A DNA stretch of 64,000 nucleotides from positions 1,240,001-1,304,000 of the forward strand of contig JAUPSS010000004.1 of assembly GCA_040285825.1 (NCBI GenBank), in the 5' to 3' direction. The notes beneath the pieces were generated by a model. It was given only the letters and a program-made list of their open reading frames with translations, was not told the DNA's origin and searched no databases. The translations under genes were made by a program, and so were the position numbers. This DNA is from Eukaryota sp. TZLM1-RC (taxonomy: Eukaryota; Metamonada: BaSk clade). Positions 10,881 to 20,053 of the stretch are shown piece after piece; position 1 is the first letter of the stretch, and the number at the start of each line of letters is the position of its first letter.

Positions 10881-11079
10881 TGTAGGCTTATGCCATTATA
10901 GTTTATTATAGTTTATTAGAAGTTACAGTATCACGTGATGACACGTCATCACTAGTTTATCTGCAGAGAGAAATTCTTTTTTCTGATTATTCCCGTTCCT
11001 TGTTATAAACCCCTGTTTCATAAGTTCTGTTTATACAAGGTTCCTTGGATGCTAGCAAACCCCACAATAGTGTAACAGA
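10881..11079 (+). repeat. Probable 3' LTR of gypsy B
   Basis: A purine-rich run (AAGAAGAGGCAGACGG and on to 10880) precedes TGTAGGCTTATGCC. The segment ends near CCCCACA or GTGTAACA, giving a TG...CA candidate of about 190-200 bp. It contains ATCACGTGATGACACGTCATC. A similar stretch stands alone at about 31850-31965, supporting LTR status. The exact 3' end is uncertain. Confidence 0.55.
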
Positions 11080-11086
11080 TTAGCTA

Positions 11087-11456
11087 TTGAGACGAGTAAC
11101 TCAATACCCCACTACTCTGAAAGTAATGGACTTGTAGAACGTAAACATAGAGACGTTTTACAATGTTTGAGGCAATTTTTAATAGACTTTAATGATTACA
11201 GAAATTGGTCTACTTATGTACCTATATCCCAACTATTAATAAATTCTAGTAAAAGCAGAAAAACTGGTTTTACCCCCTACGAACTTATGTTCGGTTCTTC
11301 GATTAGTCCAAGAACAGATCCTGCTAATATTTTTGGGAATTTATAAAAATTCGAAACTAATATCCCTTTATTAAATGACATTAAAATGAAAAACACTCGT
11401 CTACAAGAAAAAAGGGAACAAGCAAAACGTCACCAAACATTTAATACAAAACACGG
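11087..11456 (+). mobile_element. Gypsy A integrase fragment (third copy)
   Basis: This matches the segment of gypsy A from the catalytic Glu region (STPLL then GNGLVER-like) through to the block before GPY/F, with several frameshifts and in-frame stops (for example near 11344). It ends where transposon sequence begins at about 11457. It has no equivalent in the left arm. Confidence 0.75.
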
Positions 11457-12560
11457 CAGGAGAAGATACTTGCCGGTCTTTATGTTAGTGAGGAGCAATC
11501 TGCTGATGAAGACTGCCTATCACATGATTGCCGGTGTATCTTGACATCTGAAGAAGAAGAGGAACTACTAGCTTTCGTTGAAAAGGATCCGCTTTCTTTC
11601 TCACGAGAAATCCGTTCTTTCGTCCGCTCCAAGTTTAATAAAACCATTTCCATAACAACTGTTCACAGAATACTTGTTAGACATGGGTACTCATACAAAA
11701 AGTGCCAGAATCTTGTCCGAAGGGCGAAGTTGTTGCTTATAACAAAGTTTGAGACTAATTATATGCTTGACATTGGACTTGTACTACATCATCAACTGGT
11801 TTTTATTGATGAACTTTCGTTTAAAACACAAGTCAATGCTCGTTCCTATGGTCGTTCTCCCAAAGGACAATCCATATACACTGTACAACCTGAAATGCTA
11901 CAGGTCCAAGTAAGTGCTGTTGTTGCTATTGATGTCACAGGGGCACTTTTTTTCATGTTCAAGAAGGTCATTTTGACCGACAAGGCTTTGCTTCTTTCTT
12001 ACACGATTTAATCAATTCAAAGAACCTCTACACCTTTCCTGGACATCGGTCTGTCTTAGTACTTGATGGCTGTCGTATTCACACTTCTGATAACTTAATC
12101 CATGCTGTTCGTAAGTGTGGCTTGCACTATCGAATTTTACCTCCATACTGTCCTGCCATGAATCCTATAGAAATGTTCTTCTCTGTTCTACGCCGAAAAG
12201 TTAGGGACGTTACTCATCACCAAAATAAAGTGTGTGGTATTGAAGTTGTCCAAAGTGCTTTGCAAGGTTTGGTTGACTTTGACTGTCGAGAATTTTTTAA
12301 TCACTGTGGATGGATAGATCTGCGAAATGTCGATTCTCCTTATTCAAGGCCTGGTTCCAAGTTGTTAGATGCATTAACTGACTAGACAATATGTTGTTTT
12401 ATATAAAGTTTTTCGCAAATGTTGATCTTTGAAACGGTTATTGATTACTGGTGAAAGTCTTGGACATTCGAAAAAGAAGCAAAGTTAAGTTCTGCAGCTG
12501 GGCTTGTAGAGGATTGTGAGGATCTTCAAAATCTTCCAGCCAAGACGTAGTTCTGGATGT
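11457..12560 (+). mobile_element. IS630/Tc1/mariner-like transposon, copy with N-terminus
   Basis: This carries a transposase gene (11490-12385) and non-coding flank to about 12560, where gypsy A copy 2 resumes. A CGGCA...TGCCG inverted pair lies at its left edge. I could not establish terminal inverted repeats with certainty. Confidence 0.65.
11490..12385 (+). pseudogene. Transposase, DDE_3 (IS630/Tc1/mariner) type, frameshifted
   Basis: The N-terminal part reads EEEEELLAFVEKDP, then a helix-turn-helix-like TTVHRILVRHGYSYKK. The first catalytic Asp is in FIDELSF, the second in VLDGCRIH, and the Glu in PPYCPAMNPIE. A frameshift near 11955 separates the first Asp block from the rest. The left-arm copy (7245-7736) is intact at that point. 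The 11490-11541 stretch is open but has no clear ATG. Confidence 0.8.
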
Positions 12561-12589
12561 CTTGAACAAGTAATTCTCGTTCCATTAAT

Positions 12590-14231
12590 TCTATATGTAG
12601 TATAAATATACCAGATACTTTACTTTCGAATTACGAGATACCTCCAATAGACGAAGATTCTGATTCGGACTTTGAAGACATCCCATCAATTTCATCCCTA
12701 AGTAGACACCAGGACTTACCTATTTTTTCTTCTTGGTTCTCTAAAATAAGATCTGAACAACAAATAGCCAAAAATAATAATGACCCTCTATTTGAGAATG
12801 CAATTCTAGATGAAAATACTCAAATTTGGAAAAACAATAAAGATAAAATTTTAATTCCAAAAAGCCTCAGAAAACAGGCACTATTATTAATTCATGGATT
12901 GGTTCAATCAGGCCACCCCAGCAAAAACGACAGTCTACATAAACTGTCCAAAAGCGATTTTTTCTGGCCTAATATGAGAAAGGACCTCATGAACCACATC
13001 AAAAGATGCCCAACTTGTCAAAAAACGCCACCAGTTAAAAGAATAAAAACACCTTCCACAGGTTCCCTTTGGGCAGATCGTCCTTTTGCTAGATTAAATG
13101 TCGACACAATTGGACCTCTGAATACTGATAGTGATGGTAATAAATACTTATTAGTATTTGTAGATTCTTTTACTGGATATTCAATTTTAGTCCCTCTAAA
13201 GGAACTCAATGCCTTAGAGACCGCAGACGCTTTGATTTGGAACGTTTGCGCAATTTTTGGCATACCTATGTTAATTCATAGCGATAATGGTTCTGAGTTC
13301 GCCAATGAGACTTTTAAAATAGTGTGTAATATATTAGCTATTGAGATGAGTAACTCAATACCCCACTACTCTGAAAGTAATGGACTCGTAGAACGAAAAC
13401 ATAGAGACGTTCTACAATGCTTGAGGAAATTATTAATAGATTTTAATGATTATGGGAAATTGGTCTACTTATGTAGCCATATCCCAACTATTAATAAATT
13501 CCACTAAAAGCAGAAAGACAGGTTTTAGACCTAACGAACTAATGTTCGGATCTTCGATTAGTCCAAGATCGGACCCTGCAAACATATTAGGAAACTTATC
13601 AAAATTTGATTCCAATATACCTTTATTAGACGATATTAAAATGAAAAATACTCGTCTGCAAGAAAAAATGGAAGAAGCAGAGCGTCATCAATCATTAAAT
13701 ACTCCGATTTCAGTAGACAATACTAATTCGCGTTCTATAGTATTTAATATTGGTGACTATGTCCTACGTAAAACCAAACAGAATAATAAATTGCATGGAT
13801 CTTGGAATGGACCCTTTTTAGTAATAGACCAACCTTCCAACTCTACTTTATTATTAAAAAATCTTATCACTGGCATCGAATTAAAGGCTGCTAAGAAAGA
13901 TTGCAAAATCTATAACGCTGAGAATCCCCAGGATATCGAATTTCTTAAGGCAGTCGCAGCAGGCGATGCTGAAAAACACGTTATAGAGAAAATCCTCTCA
14001 GAATACCACTCTGATTCAGGTAGTTGTTGTACTGTTCAATGGTTTGGCGGTGAGACAACAGAAGAGCCTCTTATTGGATTAAACATTCAGAAGCTTATAA
14101 GTTATTTAATAAGGATAACAAGAAAATTGGAAAACGTACCACTAGTCGACGCCAAGGTACCTCCAATGAGTCTCCGCCCTCTAAGAGGCCTAGACGTAGT
14201 AATAGAATTGGGAAGCGGAGCTAATTCTTAG
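12590..14231 (+). pseudogene. Integrase region of gypsy A copy 2, frameshifted
   Basis: The frame is open from about 12585 (NYEIPPIDEDSDSDFED region) through the HHCC module (GHPSKNDS, then RCPTCQK), first Asp LNVDTIGPL, second Asp HSDNGSEF and Glu SNGLVERKHR. A one-base change near 13455 shifts frame in the DYGNWSTY block. The second frame continues to 14231 with GSWNGPFLVID. Another shift near 14075 changes the C-terminus compared with copy 1. Confidence 0.85.
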
Positions 14232-14349
14232 TTTATATCGATTATTTATATTATGTCGATTATATATATTTATAGTTATTTCGTTATTTGTATATAGTTT
14301 TGTTTCATATTCATATAAGCTGATTTATTTTGAAAAAGGGAAGAATCAG

Positions 14350-14427
14350 TGTTGGTGCCCTAAGGCTTATATAATATGAATAGAAAATAAATGAACTTTT
14401 CCTTACTACAATAGACTTTAGGCAACA
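14350..14427 (+). repeat. 3' LTR of gypsy A copy 2 (78 bp)
   Basis: It starts TGTTGGTGCCCTAAGG directly after the purine tract and ends GGCAACA. It includes an AATAAA-type signal in GAAAATAAATGAA. It is the shortest LTR of the family here. Confidence 0.8.
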
Positions 14428-14715
14428 GAAGAGATTGCTCTCATTCTTTGTGACTTTAAAATTGAGTTCGGTTTTCTCAAATTATGACAAACAGATTCAG
14501 TGAAATTCTAAGGGCAATTAAGGAATGGTGATAGAAACTTTTTTAAGACATGACAGGGACACTAAGATGCATCTATGTCTGAAAGGCAGAAGGGATGTGC
14601 AGGTTCACAAAATGTACGTACTGTGGTTGAATTTTAGGTTGAATACAAATCCTTTTTTTTTCCTTCCCTCCCTAATCCCTCCCTAATCCCTTTTTTGTGT
14701 TGCTGAGTTATTGAG

Positions 14716-15793
14716 ATGCCTTTGACCTTTGAAATTCTTTCAAACATCAATTCTCTCCGTCAGCTGTTGTCTATAAAACTTCACGCGTCTGAGGACACTC
14801 GATCTCGAGCATGCGTTGCATTTTACTTTCAATCTCTTTCACAGTCTGAGGTAACACTTCTATTCGGAGCTTCACAATCTTCTCTGTCACGTTGGCTAAA
14901 CCAAGCTATCAATCCTGATCTGTGGGGCCATACAAACGCAAACGAACCCGCATTATAACCCAAAAGGAAATCATTATATTATGTCAGCTTGTTGACAAAC
15001 ATCCACAGCTTTTTTTATATCAAATGCAACAGAAGACTATCTATCTATTTGGTAAATATGTTTCCCTCAGCACAATTCGAAGGGTGATAATCAATGCTGG
15101 TTACACTCACAAAGTGGCAACCAAACTGGTCAAACACTGTAAAAGGAGGTTAATTGAAAATTTCGAAAACTTATTTACTAATCTAATAGGAACTGTGGTT
15201 CATTCACAATTATTGTTCATTGACGAACTATCATTTAGGCAAGAACAGTTTTGTCGTAAGACTGGTTGGTCACCTGAAGGTGAACCTGTTATCATTCCAG
15301 TTAAGCAAATGAATGCAATGCATATCTCTTTGGTTGTGTGTATAAATCAATGGAGTTATGTTACGGGTCATATGAAAGAAGGCCATTTTAACCGTCATGA
15401 ATTTATTGGTTTTTCAAAAGATATTATTGAATCTGGAATAACACACAGATTTCCAGGAAACAGATCTGTTTTGGTATTGGATGGATGTAGAATCCATACT
15501 GGACCTGAAATTTTCCATGCAGTTCGTAAGGTTGGCTAAGGTATTTGATATTGCCACCATACTCACCTAGGTCTAATCCAATGGAAACTTTTTTTGCTAT
15601 ATTACGCAAAAAAGTTCGAACGGAGGCACAACTTTACCCACAAGCTCCTGCTACCCAACTCATTATGTCATCGCTCGAATCTTTACGCAAATACAATAGT
15701 TCTTCTTTATTTGAGAGGGCAGGATGGGTTCATGGTGAGTGTTATAAATCACTATATTTGTCTAATTCGAAACTAGCAGTCTATGTCGAATAG
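14716..15793 (+). pseudogene. Second, divergent IS630/Tc1/mariner-type transposase, broken
   Basis: The first 80-aa frame (14716-14958) resembles a helix-turn-helix DNA-binding region (QSEVTLLFGASQSSLSRW). The next (from about 14940) carries STIRRVIINAGYTHK, the first Asp FIDELSFRQE, and the second Asp VLDGCRIHTG. A stop near 15537 and a shift precede LPPYSPRSNPMETFFAILRK, which holds the Glu. Two frameshifts make it non-functional as read. It is related to the transposase in the inverted repeat but clearly different. Confidence 0.8.
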
Positions 15794-15873
15794 AATTACC
15801 ACATTTGTTGATGTTATAAAGACTCGTATGACTTACAATTAAACGGAATTTTTATGATAATTTCAAACTAATA

Positions 15874-16946
15874 CTAGAACATATGCGGATCAGTTACATT
15901 TGCTGCACAATTAAAAAGTTTCTCCGCATCTTTTGAAAGATCAGTTGGACAGGGAGGTGAAACAAGTAAAAAGCGAATAAATTCTCCAATTTCGATATCA
16001 ATTTTCTTTGATAAAACCTTTTCATAATTGGCCAGATCTTCTTTCAATTGTATTCTTTTTTTACCAATAAATTGGATAATCTGTTCTTCAGTCTTAGTTT
16101 TAGCAGTGTTTTCTGACAAATCTTTGAGTAATCGAAACTTCAACACAGCAGCTGGCACAACACTCAAATCATTTAGCTTATTATTTTCATAAAGAGTTTT
16201 AAACAACACCCATCCTTGAGTAGACAAAGCCAAATTGGGATGAAGTTGTTGTAGACTGTCAATGCTTATAGCACGAGCTATTTTCAACCTGTGCTTTTCT
16301 AAATCGAGTTCGTATTGAGACTTATCCATGTTGGGAAACACTTTGATCAAACAGTTATTATCATCTTTCAGCCATTTTTGAAAGACTGAATCTGTTAGAG
16401 ACTTCCAATTTTTGATGGCAGCTGTTCTTTTGGCTAGAATCAACAAATCAGTAGTAAATAAGTATGTTTTGTTAACGTTAGCCTGTTCAACAAAATGGCT
16501 AGATAAAAACTTAACAAATTCATTGAGACGAGCATCACTGTTGTTGAACCAAAACCCCATTTCCTCTTCATAAAAAAAAGAGGCAGAGGACTTATATTTT
16601 GCAAAATATCCACTTACGTTGTGTCCAGTTATCCATGTTGGACCAACTGAAAGAGTCAACATTTATAGAAGTGGATGTGTCTGAAGAAGATGTTTCTTCC
16701 AATGTTTCTGCTTGCCTTGTTTCATAGGTGTGCATTGGTAGTACATCATCATAAATACTCCAGTCAGTCTCGTTAAAGTCAGTATTGCATTTTTTTGTAG
16801 GTGTGTTGTAGTTTTCTGAAGGAAAAGACATGTATTTTGTAGAAGAGACAAAAAAGGGATGAAAGTGGGAATTGGAAGGGGAATTCACCTTGAGTGAATC
16901 TCACACTGTTACTGTGAGACTCACAGTAGCAACAGCCATTATTCAT
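15874..16946 (-). CDS. Three-exon hypothetical protein (315 aa)
   Basis: Exons on the minus strand are 16946-16889, 16815-16618 and 16565-15874. Intron 1 (16888-16816, 73 nt) begins GTGAAT and ends TTCCTTCAG. Intron 2 (16617-16566, 52 nt) begins GTAAGT and ends in a T-rich tract plus ATGAAG. Joining restores one frame of 315 codons plus stop. The ATG chosen precedes NNGCCYCE; open sequence continues upstream without a better ATG. The first 90 residues are Ser/Thr/Asn/Asp-rich and probably disordered; the rest is predicted to be mainly helical with Lys/Glu-rich stretches. I recognise no domain. It is divergent from the RCC1 gene, with 182 bp between starts. Confidence 0.65.
16566..16617 (-). 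other. Spliceosomal intron, 52 nt
   Basis: The donor is GTAAGT and the acceptor follows CTTTTTTTTATGAAG. Removal joins C and AG as a Gln codon and restores the downstream frame. Reading through gives a stop 26 nt into the intron. Confidence 0.7.
16816..16888 (-). other. Spliceosomal intron, 73 nt
   Basis: The donor is GTGAAT and the acceptor follows CTTTTCCTTCAG. Removal fuses SVRFTQ to the ENYNTP frame. The intron itself is open in one frame, so the evidence is weaker than for the 52-nt intron. Confidence 0.6.
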
Positions 16947-17128
16947 TCCATCTATTCTCCATTCAAATGACTCACCATCACCATCTTGAGCAATGTACTT
17001 GTTCCTGTAACTCAAGAACACACGGTTCAACAAACCTCCCTCTCGATCAACTGCATCATGCTACGGTTGGGCATGATGTAGATAGAAGTCGAACTTGCTC
17101 TCCTCAAACGGTTCTTGATATATCTTCT
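16947..17128. promoter_or_regulatory. Divergent promoter region with an 8-bp inverted repeat
   Basis: This 182-bp gap lies between two divergent start codons. It contains CATCATGC (17054-17061) and GCATGATG (17071-17078), a perfect inverted repeat with a 9-nt spacer. This may be a protein-binding site; no core promoter motif is recognised. Confidence 0.35.
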
Positions 17129-19018
17129 ATGACAATCCCCGAATTCACTGACATCTCTCCCACACATGAAGACCGACCCCTTTCTACTCATTCTTACTCC
17201 CCTCCGATCGATCGGAAGCTAGGAGTTGAGGCAATCTTCAGTTGTGATTCACATACCCTTCTTCTCACTTATTCTGGTGAAGTTTACGGTTGGGGGTGGA
17301 ATTATGTAAATCAAATAATACATAAACGACTTTTAACAATCAAATCACCAATCAAATTACCCATACATGATATCGTCACCATTTCAGCTGGTCACTTTCA
17401 CTCACTTGCCCTCTCTTCTGATGGCAAGTTGTATGGTTGGGGTGAAACTAGGTTTTACCAAACCAATATGTCAAGTAGCCTGTCACTTCCAATTACTCCA
17501 ATAGACATTCCTTATATTATTAAGGAAATTTATTGTGGATCTAGATGTTCATTTGCTTTAACCCATGAAGGTCAAGTTGTGAAATGGGGAAATGGTAAAT
17601 CATTTGAATTAATTAAAGGATTAAATAATATTGTGTCTCTTTCTTTGTGCGATGGTTCTTTTGTAGCTGTTGATAGAAATGGTGCTTTCTTTTTCTTGAA
17701 TAAGCAAATTAAACACTTACAGGTTATTAATTGTCTTATTCCCAAACAACCATTCCAGGGTTCTTTTTATTTTGATGATAATTGTCTACTTGTTGTTGAT
17801 GTTAATGGTGATGTGTGGTGGTTCAATGTGGATGATCCTTTCAATAACAAACCCACCAAGGTTGAAGGTTTAAGTAATATTGTCTTTATTAGTGGTTATG
17901 ATGGTATTTATGCTGCCATTGACAATAGTGGTAAAGTTTTTGTTTGGGGTAAGTTGAGCCGAATAAGTGATTTTTATAAAGATATTCATGAACCAAGATG
18001 TATTGAAGCATTCACTAATATAGAAGGTATTTCAGTAGGTCGTAACTTCCTTTTCGCATACAACAAAAACACTGTTTGGGCTTGGGGAAGGAACGATGAA
18101 GGCCAATTAGGTACTGGTGATTTGATTGATCGACCACAACCTGTCAAAGTCTTTGGGTCTGAAGTACTTGGCAGTTTGAATTCTCCAAAAGAACCTTTGA
18201 ATAGAATGTTTAGTGGTCTTATCAAATTAATTTACTTGGAGTATTTACAATATTTGAAAAACTTGTTTGGTAACCATCCTTATACAAAAGCCAGATTCTA
18301 TACCAAATGTGCAATTAGCAAGAAAGTGACTAAATTTGCTAAACAAGTGATTAATGGTTTAGAATTTTTAAAAGATCCTCAAGATTTAACTTTAAACGAA
18401 AATATTTGTGATTTACAATTGCAATTGTCAAGTGATTATAATGGTCCTAAAGTAATTAATACTAGAATCAAAAAACTTGATTTTTACTGTGATGAAGTTG
18501 ATTATGATCCTCAATTATTGTCATTTTTCCCAAATGTTGAGGTGGTTAAGCATGTTAAAAGGACGAGACTTGGCAGAAAGTTTAAGTTTTCCTTAAACTT
18601 GTCAAATTTCTCAAATCTCAGATGCGTTGATGTTTATCGATTCAAAATACTACAATTACCCACTTCACTAGTGAAGTTAGTTCTTACTGATGTTGACCTT
18701 CAAGATGCTGATTTAAGCTATCTTACATCATTAAAAGAATTGTTGGTGTTATCTTCTAGTCAAAATTGTACCATTTCAAAACGAGTGTGTGAAGGGCAAT
18801 TAGCTGTCTCTCCCTCCATTGTTAGATTGGAGTTCAATTTTTTGTTTGATGTCACTATTCAAGTTTGTTTTCCAAAATTGACGGAATTGATAATTCATGG
18901 CAATGTTCCCAATAATATCACTAAACAAAACTTCCCTTCTTTGAACTTTGTTCAACTGAAGAAAGTTATTAAAGAAAAACAGTCCAGAGCTTTCCCAACT
19001 TCATCAAAAAAATTTTAA
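17129..19018 (+). CDS. RCC1-repeat plus leucine-rich-repeat protein (629 aa)
   Basis: The ATG at 17129 is preferred over the upstream in-frame start because the divergent gene begins at 16946. Residues about 30-350 form RCC1-type beta-propeller repeats, each with a GxVYGWG / SAGHFHSLALSSDGKLYGWG pattern, ending with WAWGRNDEGQLGTGD. Residues about 380-620 are leucine-rich repeats (LPTSLVKLVL, DLSYLTSLKEL). RCC1 propellers often act in protein binding or GTPase regulation, but nothing here shows which. The frame ends in an A/T run at 19005-19025, and one base out of frame the coding continues into Sel1 repeats, so the full protein was probably RCC1-LRR-Sel1. A decayed paralogue lies at 21500-23710. 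Confidence 0.8.
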   Translation: MTIPEFTDISPTHEDRPLSTHSYSPPIDRKLGVEAIFSCDSHTLLLTYSGEVYGWGWNYVNQIIHKRLLTIKSPIKLPIHDIVTISAGHFHSLALSSDGKLYGWGETRFYQTNMSSSLSLPITPIDIPYIIKEIYCGSRCSFALTHEGQVVKWGNGKSFELIKGLNNIVSLSLCDGSFVAVDRNGAFFFLNKQIKHLQVINCLIPKQPFQGSFYFDDNCLLVVDVNGDVWWFNVDDPFNNKPTKVEGLSNIVFISGYDGIYAAIDNSGKVFVWGKLSRISDFYKDIHEPRCIEAFTNIEGISVGRNFLFAYNKNTVWAWGRNDEGQLGTGDLIDRPQPVKVFGSEVLGSLNSPKEPLNRMFSGLIKLIYLEYLQYLKNLFGNHPYTKARFYTKCAISKKVTKFAKQVINGLEFLKDPQDLTLNENICDLQLQLSSDYNGPKVINTRIKKLDFYCDEVDYDPQLLSFFPNVEVVKHVKRTRLGRKFKFSLNLSNFSNLRCVDVYRFKILQLPTSLVKLVLTDVDLQDADLSYLTSLKELLVLSSSQNCTISKRVCEGQLAVSPSIVRLEFNFLFDVTIQVCFPKLTELIIHGNVPNNITKQNFPSLNFVQLKKVIKEKQSRAFPTSSKKF

Positions 19019-19019
19019 A

Positions 19020-19422
19020 AAAAAATAAAATTAAAAAATTTAGATTCATTTATCAAGGTGTTATCAAGTCCGTTCAGCCAGTCAAGAATGAATATTTAGT
19101 TGAATTGTCTTGTTTTCCATGGTGGATTCAGTATGAAACTTCTGTTTTTGAAGCTAATAAGGGAGAAGCTATGTTCAACTTAGCCGTTTGTTATTTTCAT
19201 GGCAGCAGTGTTGATCAAGACCATCAGCAAGCTTTTTGTTGGTTTCAACAAGCTGCTGATGCTGGTCATGCTGGTGCTATGTTTGGATTAGGTGTTTGTT
19301 ATGAACACGGTAACGGTGTACCTAAAGACATTCATCATGCTCTTCAATGGTACGAAAGGGCCAAGGATGCTGGCAGTGAAGATGCTGCTGAAAAAATAGA
19401 AGATTGTAAAAGACAATTGTAA
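19020..19422 (+). CDS. Sel1-like repeat C-terminal part of the RCC1-LRR protein
   Basis: This frame follows directly after the homopolymer run that ends the RCC1-LRR frame. It reads a linker (IYQGVIKSVQPVKNEYLVEL), a CFPWWIQY motif also seen as relics at 21600, 28780 and 62620, and two Sel1/TPR-like repeats: AMFNLAVCYFHGSS...AFCWFQQAADAGHAGAMFGLGVCYEHGNGVP...ALQWYERAKDAG. Sel1 repeats are alpha-helical scaffolds for protein complexes. No ATG is well placed, so I take it as the C-terminus of the upstream gene, separated by a real or sequencing frameshift; an unseen intron is possible. Confidence 0.7.
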
Positions 19423-19633
19423 TGTTTTACGAATCAAATATGTGTTAAATATATTCAACTTATAAGAGTTGGAACATTGTTTGGAAAGAGTTTAATCAAT
19501 TGAAAACAATCACCACACCCTGGTCTATTTCTAAATATGGAAAACAGAACCAATCTCTTTTCACACATATGTCGAGAACATAATGTACAGATATGTTCAT
19601 CATCAGAAAAGCGAGGCTAAGTTATAAAAAAGA
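19423..19633. other. Gap before Fanzor-like fragment; no gene seen
   Basis: AT-rich sequence without clear coding potential. It could contain decayed N-terminal sequence of the fragment that follows. Confidence 0.3.
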
Positions 19634-20053
19634 ATGGCTAAGAAACAGTGGAAGCAAGAAGACACTATCCTTATGTTTGGTGACAATCACAATAACTCAA
19701 AGAATTCAAAGCATCATCGATCAAGTAGATGTGTTGGATGGAGAAATTTCCTTAAGAGAAATGATTACACAATATGTTTAGTTGATGAATGCAAAGTGTC
19801 CAACTTGCCAGTAAATGTTTTTCTTGACGTTAAGAATTCTATACCATGGATGAGAAAGAACTATCCTACTGTGAAATGTCATGCTTTGTTAAGATGTCGA
19901 TCTGATGTTGGAAAAGAATGTGATGGAAAGGATAAGGTATGGAATCGTAACAAGTTAGCATGTATCAACATCAAGGCACTTGTAGATTATTTTGTAGAGG
20001 ATAGTGTTGGTGATAGGTCTTCATATTTGTCTCAAGTTATAGTTTTTTACTAG
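19634..20053 (+). pseudogene. Fanzor/TnpB-like C-terminal fragment (139 aa)
   Basis: The order of blocks matches the end of a RuvC-like nuclease of the Fanzor/TnpB group: a strand-like DTILMFGDN, a YTICLVDE with the acidic residue expected for RuvC-II, a Cys-rich segment (KCHALLRCRS), and VWNRNKLACINI in the position of the WNRDxxAAxNI RuvC-III motif. The usual catalytic Asp is Asn here, and the typical first Cys pair after VDE is not intact. The N-terminal region and RuvC-I are missing. Probably a dead relic of an element different from the gene at 36569-38485. Confidence 0.55.

Larger units (their letters stand above)
7840..11079 (+). mobile_element. Ty3/gypsy family B, truncated and internally deleted
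   Basis: From left to right: gag without its N-terminus, retropepsin, the start of reverse transcriptase, an internal deletion, the end of the integrase core, an integrase C-terminal region, a purine-rich run and a probable 3' LTR. The 5' end coincides with the inverted-repeat breakpoint, so the 5' LTR and gag start are missing. It differs clearly from family A but has a similar C-terminal layout. Confidence 0.8.
11792..14427. repeat. Right arm of about 2.6-kb inverted repeat
   Basis: This is the inverse partner of 5218-7839, running from CAACTGG inside the transposase to the end of the gypsy A LTR. The arms are separated by about 3.95 kb (gypsy B plus a gypsy A fragment and the transposase N-terminus). 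Confidence 0.85.
12561..14427 (+). mobile_element. Ty3/gypsy family A, copy 2 (3' half)
   Basis: This contains a region before integrase, the integrase core, a C-terminal region, a purine tract (GAAAAAGGGAAGAATCAG at 14331-14349) and the 3' LTR. Like copy 1 it lacks gag, protease and RT. It directly follows the transposon. Confidence 0.85.

Noticed and set aside
7840-14427. Gypsy-like sequences as an integrated virus
   Set aside because: There is no env-like gene, and LTRs, purine tracts and domain order fit ordinary Ty3/gypsy retrotransposons.
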